Source: Ornithinimicrobium cryptoxanthini
Lineage (GTDB): Bacteria; Actinomycetota; Actinomycetes; Actinomycetales; Dermatophilaceae
NCBI RefSeq assembly: GCF_023923205.1
Contig: NZ_CP099490.1
Coordinates: 124,001 to 188,000 of the forward strand
Reading direction: 5' to 3'
Length of the DNA stretch: 64,000 nt
In this document: piece after piece, positions 61,449-64,000 of the stretch
Numbering within the stretch: position 1 is the stretch's first letter
How the letters are laid out: every line of letters starts with the position of its first letter
Program-made: the position numbers and the translations under genes
The notes under the pieces: model-generated
What the model was told of the DNA's origin: nothing
Databases searched by the model: none
The model's input: the letters and a program-made list of their open reading frames with translations, nothing else

Positions 61449-63107
61449 GTGTCCCGCCACCGCTCTGAGTCCCAGACCTCCCTGAAGCGCCCTCTGGCGA
61501 TCCTGCTCGCCCTCGCAGTCGCCGCAATGGCGATCTTTGGCATCACGCGGGCCCTCGGCGGGGACGCAGACACTGCCGACCCGACGCCCAGCGCCGCACC
61601 CGGCGATGACGACGCGCAGACCGCCACCGCCGACCCGACGTCCACCGAGGATGCCGCGGACGAGACCGCGGCGCCGGAGTGCGAGGAGGACTACGCGGTG
61701 ACGGTGCTGGCCTCGCCGGACATCGAGCCGGTGATCACCCAGATCGCCGACGGTCTGGCGTGCACCACCGTCACGGTCGAGGCGCAGCCCTCGCTGGAGG
61801 TGGCGGCGTTGATGGCGGGTGGCGAGGCCCCGGAGGCCCAGGTCTGGATCCCGAGCTCACCGGCCTTCGCGGCGGCACTGGCTGACGCTGGCGTCAGCGT
61901 CGAGGTCGGGCCTGTCGTGGCCACCTCACCAGTGGTGCTCGCCGCCGAGAGGTCAGTCTTTGAGGAAAGCACCGCCAACTTGGCGGAGGAGCCGACCTGG
62001 GCCGACCTGGTCACGGCTGAGCTGCCACTGGTGGTCGGCGACCCCCAGCAGGACCCTGCCACGATGGCCACCCTGCTGTCCGCCCACGTCGGGCTCGGTG
62101 ACTCGGATGCTGCCCGGGCACTCACCTCGAGTCTCATGGTCAAGCTCGCGCAGAACGCGGTCGCTGACCCGCTCGCCGCGGTGCAGGGCGGTGGCCCCAT
62201 CTTTGCTCCCACGACCGCCAGCCAGGTGGTGGCCTCGACCGGCAGCGACCATGAGCTGGTCGGCCTGACGCCGCGCGGCGGTGCGGGGTTGCTCTCCTAT
62301 CCGTATGTCGTGCTGCCGGGCGCCGCGGAGGCTCCCGGAGTTGCGGAGCTGCGTGAGGCGTTGCTCGCCCCGGAGGCTGCCGCAGTCTTCGAGGCCGGGG
62401 GCCTGGCTGCCGGGGACGGCGCGGCGACCACGCCCGACGCCGAGGCCGTCCAGGCGCTGATCCAGGAGTGGACCACGCTGCAGCCGCCATCGCGCCTGCT
62501 CGCCGTCATTGACGTCTCGGGCTCGATGGACGAGAAGGCTGGCGAGGCCAGCCGCATCCAGATCACGAGCCAGGCCGCCGAGCGCGGGCTCGGGTTGTTC
62601 CCGGACGACAGCGCGGTCGGGCTGTGGGTGTTCTCGACCAACCGGGGCCCTGACGACGAGGACTTCGTCGAGGTCCTGCCGGTCCGGCAGCTGACCACGG
62701 ATGTCGACGGGAAGACTCAGCGGGAGCTGCTGCAGGAGGCGTCCAGCAGCATGGACGAGGACATGACCACCGGTGACACCGGTCTGCACGACACGATCCT
62801 GGCGGCCTATCTGCACATGCAGGGGGACTGGCAGGACGGGTTCGTCAGCTCGATCGTGCTGCTCACCGACGGCGTGAACGACGACTCCACCGGTGGTCTC
62901 AGCGAGGACGAGCTGATCGCCGAGCTCGGGGACCTCGCTGACCCGGAGCGACCGGTCCGGTTGATCCTGATCGGCATGGGTCCGGACGTCGACTCCTCCG
63001 CGCTCGAGCGGGTGGCACAGGCTGCCGGCGGTGTGGCCTACACCGCTGAGGACCCGCGCGACATCGGCCAGGTCTTCGTGCAGGCGATCGCGGCCCGACA
63101 GGGCTGA
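61449..63107 (+). CDS. Substrate-binding and von Willebrand A domain membrane-anchored protein
   Basis: The GTG at 61449 is 8 bases after TAACAT. The 552-residue protein has an N-terminal membrane anchor (about 15-36), an acidic/Thr linker, a periplasmic-binding-like domain (about 78-330: VTVLASPDIEPVI, AQVWIPSSPAFAAAL) and a VWA domain with the MIDAS DVSGS at 355-359, TTGDTGLHDTILAAY and LLTDGVND. The combination resembles extracellular solute-binding/VWA proteins in actinobacteria. It may bind metal-dependent ligands or partner proteins at the cell surface. The role is unproven. Confidence 0.85.
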   Translation: MSRHRSESQTSLKRPLAILLALAVAAMAIFGITRALGGDADTADPTPSAAPGDDDAQTATADPTSTEDAADETAAPECEEDYAVTVLASPDIEPVITQIADGLACTTVTVEAQPSLEVAALMAGGEAPEAQVWIPSSPAFAAALADAGVSVEVGPVVATSPVVLAAERSVFEESTANLAEEPTWADLVTAELPLVVGDPQQDPATMATLLSAHVGLGDSDAARALTSSLMVKLAQNAVADPLAAVQGGGPIFAPTTASQVVASTGSDHELVGLTPRGGAGLLSYPYVVLPGAAEAPGVAELREALLAPEAAAVFEAGGLAAGDGAATTPDAEAVQALIQEWTTLQPPSRLLAVIDVSGSMDEKAGEASRIQITSQAAERGLGLFPDDSAVGLWVFSTNRGPDDEDFVEVLPVRQLTTDVDGKTQRELLQEASSSMDEDMTTGDTGLHDTILAAYLHMQGDWQDGFVSSIVLLTDGVNDDSTGGLSEDELIAELGDLADPERPVRLILIGMGPDVDSSALERVAQAAGGVAYTAEDPRDIGQVFVQAIAARQG

Positions 63108-63119
63108 GCCAGCGACGCC

Positions 63120-63205
63120 CCGCCAGGTGCGTGCAGACGCGCCCCCGTCAGACGCGCCCCGTGCGTGGAGACGCGCCGCCGACCATGGTGCAACTGCATG
63201 GATCC
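63120..63205. mobile_element. Possible left end of the IS30-type element
   Basis: AGACGCGCC occurs at 63135-63143, 63151-63159 and 63169-63177, just before ATGGTGCAACTGCATGGATC (63185-63204), whose GGTGCAACT core resembles ends of some IS30 elements. The boundary cannot be fixed because the right end is outside the window. Confidence 0.3.
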
Positions 63206-64000
63206 TTCACACGGTCTGGCCTTGGGTTCAGGGGTCAGCGCAACACCAATCTGCCGGGAGGCATGGTGCTGCGTTCGTATGGTCTGGGTTTGGTGGCTGC
63301 TGGGATGGCTCTGGAGGAGGTGGGCAGGGTCTTGGCCCGGGACCGGTCGTCGGTGCTTCGTTGGGTGCGGGCCACGGGTGTGGCCGCCGACCAGCTCGTC
63401 TTGCGACCGGAGCTGTTGCCGGCTGGCTTCCTTGAGGGCGGTTATGTCGATGCCCGGGGCTTGCTGACCCCGGCCGGGGAGGAGTTGATCGCTCCGGTGC
63501 GGGTGGCCGGTCAGGTGGGCCAGCCGAGCAGTGCACAGCGTCGCGCCGAAGCGTTCGGAATGCTTGCCGAGGGAAAGAGCCTGACAGCGGTCGCCCGCAC
63601 GCTCGGCATCAACGAGTCGACCCTGTACCGGTGGATCGTCGCGCAGGGGTGGTCCGGGCAACCCGGTGGGATCGGGGGGTTGGACGGCGCGTCGCGGGCG
63701 GCGGCTCGCGCGAGCCTGGTACCTGCTGTACCTATGGATGAGGACTACCGCGATGAGCGGGGCCGGTTGACCCAGGCCGGGCGCGGGGTGCTCCAGCACC
63801 TGGCTGGCACCACCGCGACCAACGCCCATATCGCCAGGGTGCTGGGCGTGCACCGCTCCACGATCGGTCGGGAGCTGGCCCGGTTCGCTGACCGAGCCGG
63901 CTACCGCGCTCGGGCCGCGCAGGACCTTGCCACTGCCGCGGCGGCCCGTCCGCAGGCCCGCCGGTTGTCCTGCCCGCGGTTGCGAGCCGCGGTGATCGAG
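63185..64000 (+). CDS. IS30-family transposase (3' end beyond window)
   Basis: The frame is open to the last base, so the gene is cut by the window. ATG at 63185 or the later ATG at 63263 could start it. Residues from 63263 read MVLRSYGLGLVAAGMALEEVGRVLARDRSSVLRWV (helix-turn-helix), a second helix-turn-helix AFGMLAEGKSLTAVARTLGINESTLYRWI, and a third GTTATNAHIARVLGVHRSTIGRELARF followed by GYRARAAQDLATAAAARPQARRL, the IS30 N-terminal pattern. The DDE catalytic core is outside. The sequence upstream (63120-63180) is a run of AGACGCGCC repeats. Confidence 0.82.
   Translation, partial: MVQLHGSFTRSGLGFRGQRNTNLPGGMVLRSYGLGLVAAGMALEEVGRVLARDRSSVLRWVRATGVAADQLVLRPELLPAGFLEGGYVDARGLLTPAGEELIAPVRVAGQVGQPSSAQRRAEAFGMLAEGKSLTAVARTLGINESTLYRWIVAQGWSGQPGGIGGLDGASRAAARASLVPAVPMDEDYRDERGRLTQAGRGVLQHLAGTTATNAHIARVLGVHRSTIGRELARFADRAGYRARAAQDLATAAAARPQARRLSCPRLRAAVIE

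Overview
The window is about 70% GC, densely packed and almost fully coding. Its gene families (CsoR, DUF4446, DUF5926, DUF3817, HAAS/PadR, PaaN, M56/BlaI) point to an actinobacterium, most likely a member of the order Micrococcales near Intrasporangiaceae/Ornithinimicrobiaceae. That placement is inferred from gene content and style; no rRNA or tRNA gene is present to confirm it. Many starts have a TANNNT -10 box only 6-7 bases upstream, so leaderless transcripts appear common. Many lines of evidence for start choice below rest on this.

Layout. 1-5.8 kb: an export-oriented copper cluster, comprising a multicopper oxidase fused to cell-wall-binding repeats (5' end outside the window), a Met/His-rich membrane-anchored protein and a CopC-CopD fusion. 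5.9-9.3 kb (minus): a second metal operon with a small HMA protein, a CPG-type P1B ATPase and an NADP-dependent reductase, preceded by a perfect palindrome. 9.4-19.2 kb: YhhN, an APH-like kinase, a crotonase, a PadR-HAAS pair, YchJ, VapBC, DUF4262, a MurE-like ligase, a 3-hydroxyisobutyryl-CoA hydrolase-like protein and DUF5926. 19.2-24.6 kb: a GT2 glycosyltransferase, a large phosphatase-like membrane protein, an RpiB-type isomerase and a cytochrome b/molybdopterin oxidoreductase fusion with a small partner.

24.7-35.9 kb: DUF4446, a diacylglycerol-kinase-type lipid kinase, serS, a NarL-type two-component system, a flavin-binding PNPOx protein, an ABC-2 exporter, a zinc-ribbon peptide, an L7/L12-like small protein, a HAD phosphatase, a SpoU methyltransferase and a VOC protein. 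35.9-36.15 kb is a 51-bp tandem repeat. 36.2-39.1 kb is the copper operon csoR-copZ-copA with its operator. 39.2-41.0 kb is deoD-barstar-RNase, in which an RNase Sa/barnase-like lipoprotein follows its probable inhibitor. 41.2-47.5 kb: tartrate dehydrogenase-like protein, purB, a coiled-coil protein, a GyrI-like protein, BlaI/M56 and galE.

47.5-55.7 kb is one translationally coupled ABC operon (two FtsX permeases, a 25-codon ORF between them, two MacB-type ATPases). 55.8-60.6 kb holds phenylacetate-type genes (PaaI-like, PaaH-like, PaaN) around nfo, then DUF3817. 60.6-63.1 kb: a Nudix hydrolase and a substrate-binding/VWA lipid- or membrane-anchored protein. The window ends inside an IS30-type transposase.

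Three separate copper/metal loci in 39 kb suggest sustained metal handling at the membrane and cell wall. The most distinctive items are the copper oxidase/cell-wall fusion cluster, the RNase-barstar pair, the 25-codon coupling ORF, the 51-bp repeat array and a strongly over-represented octamer GTATGCCG.
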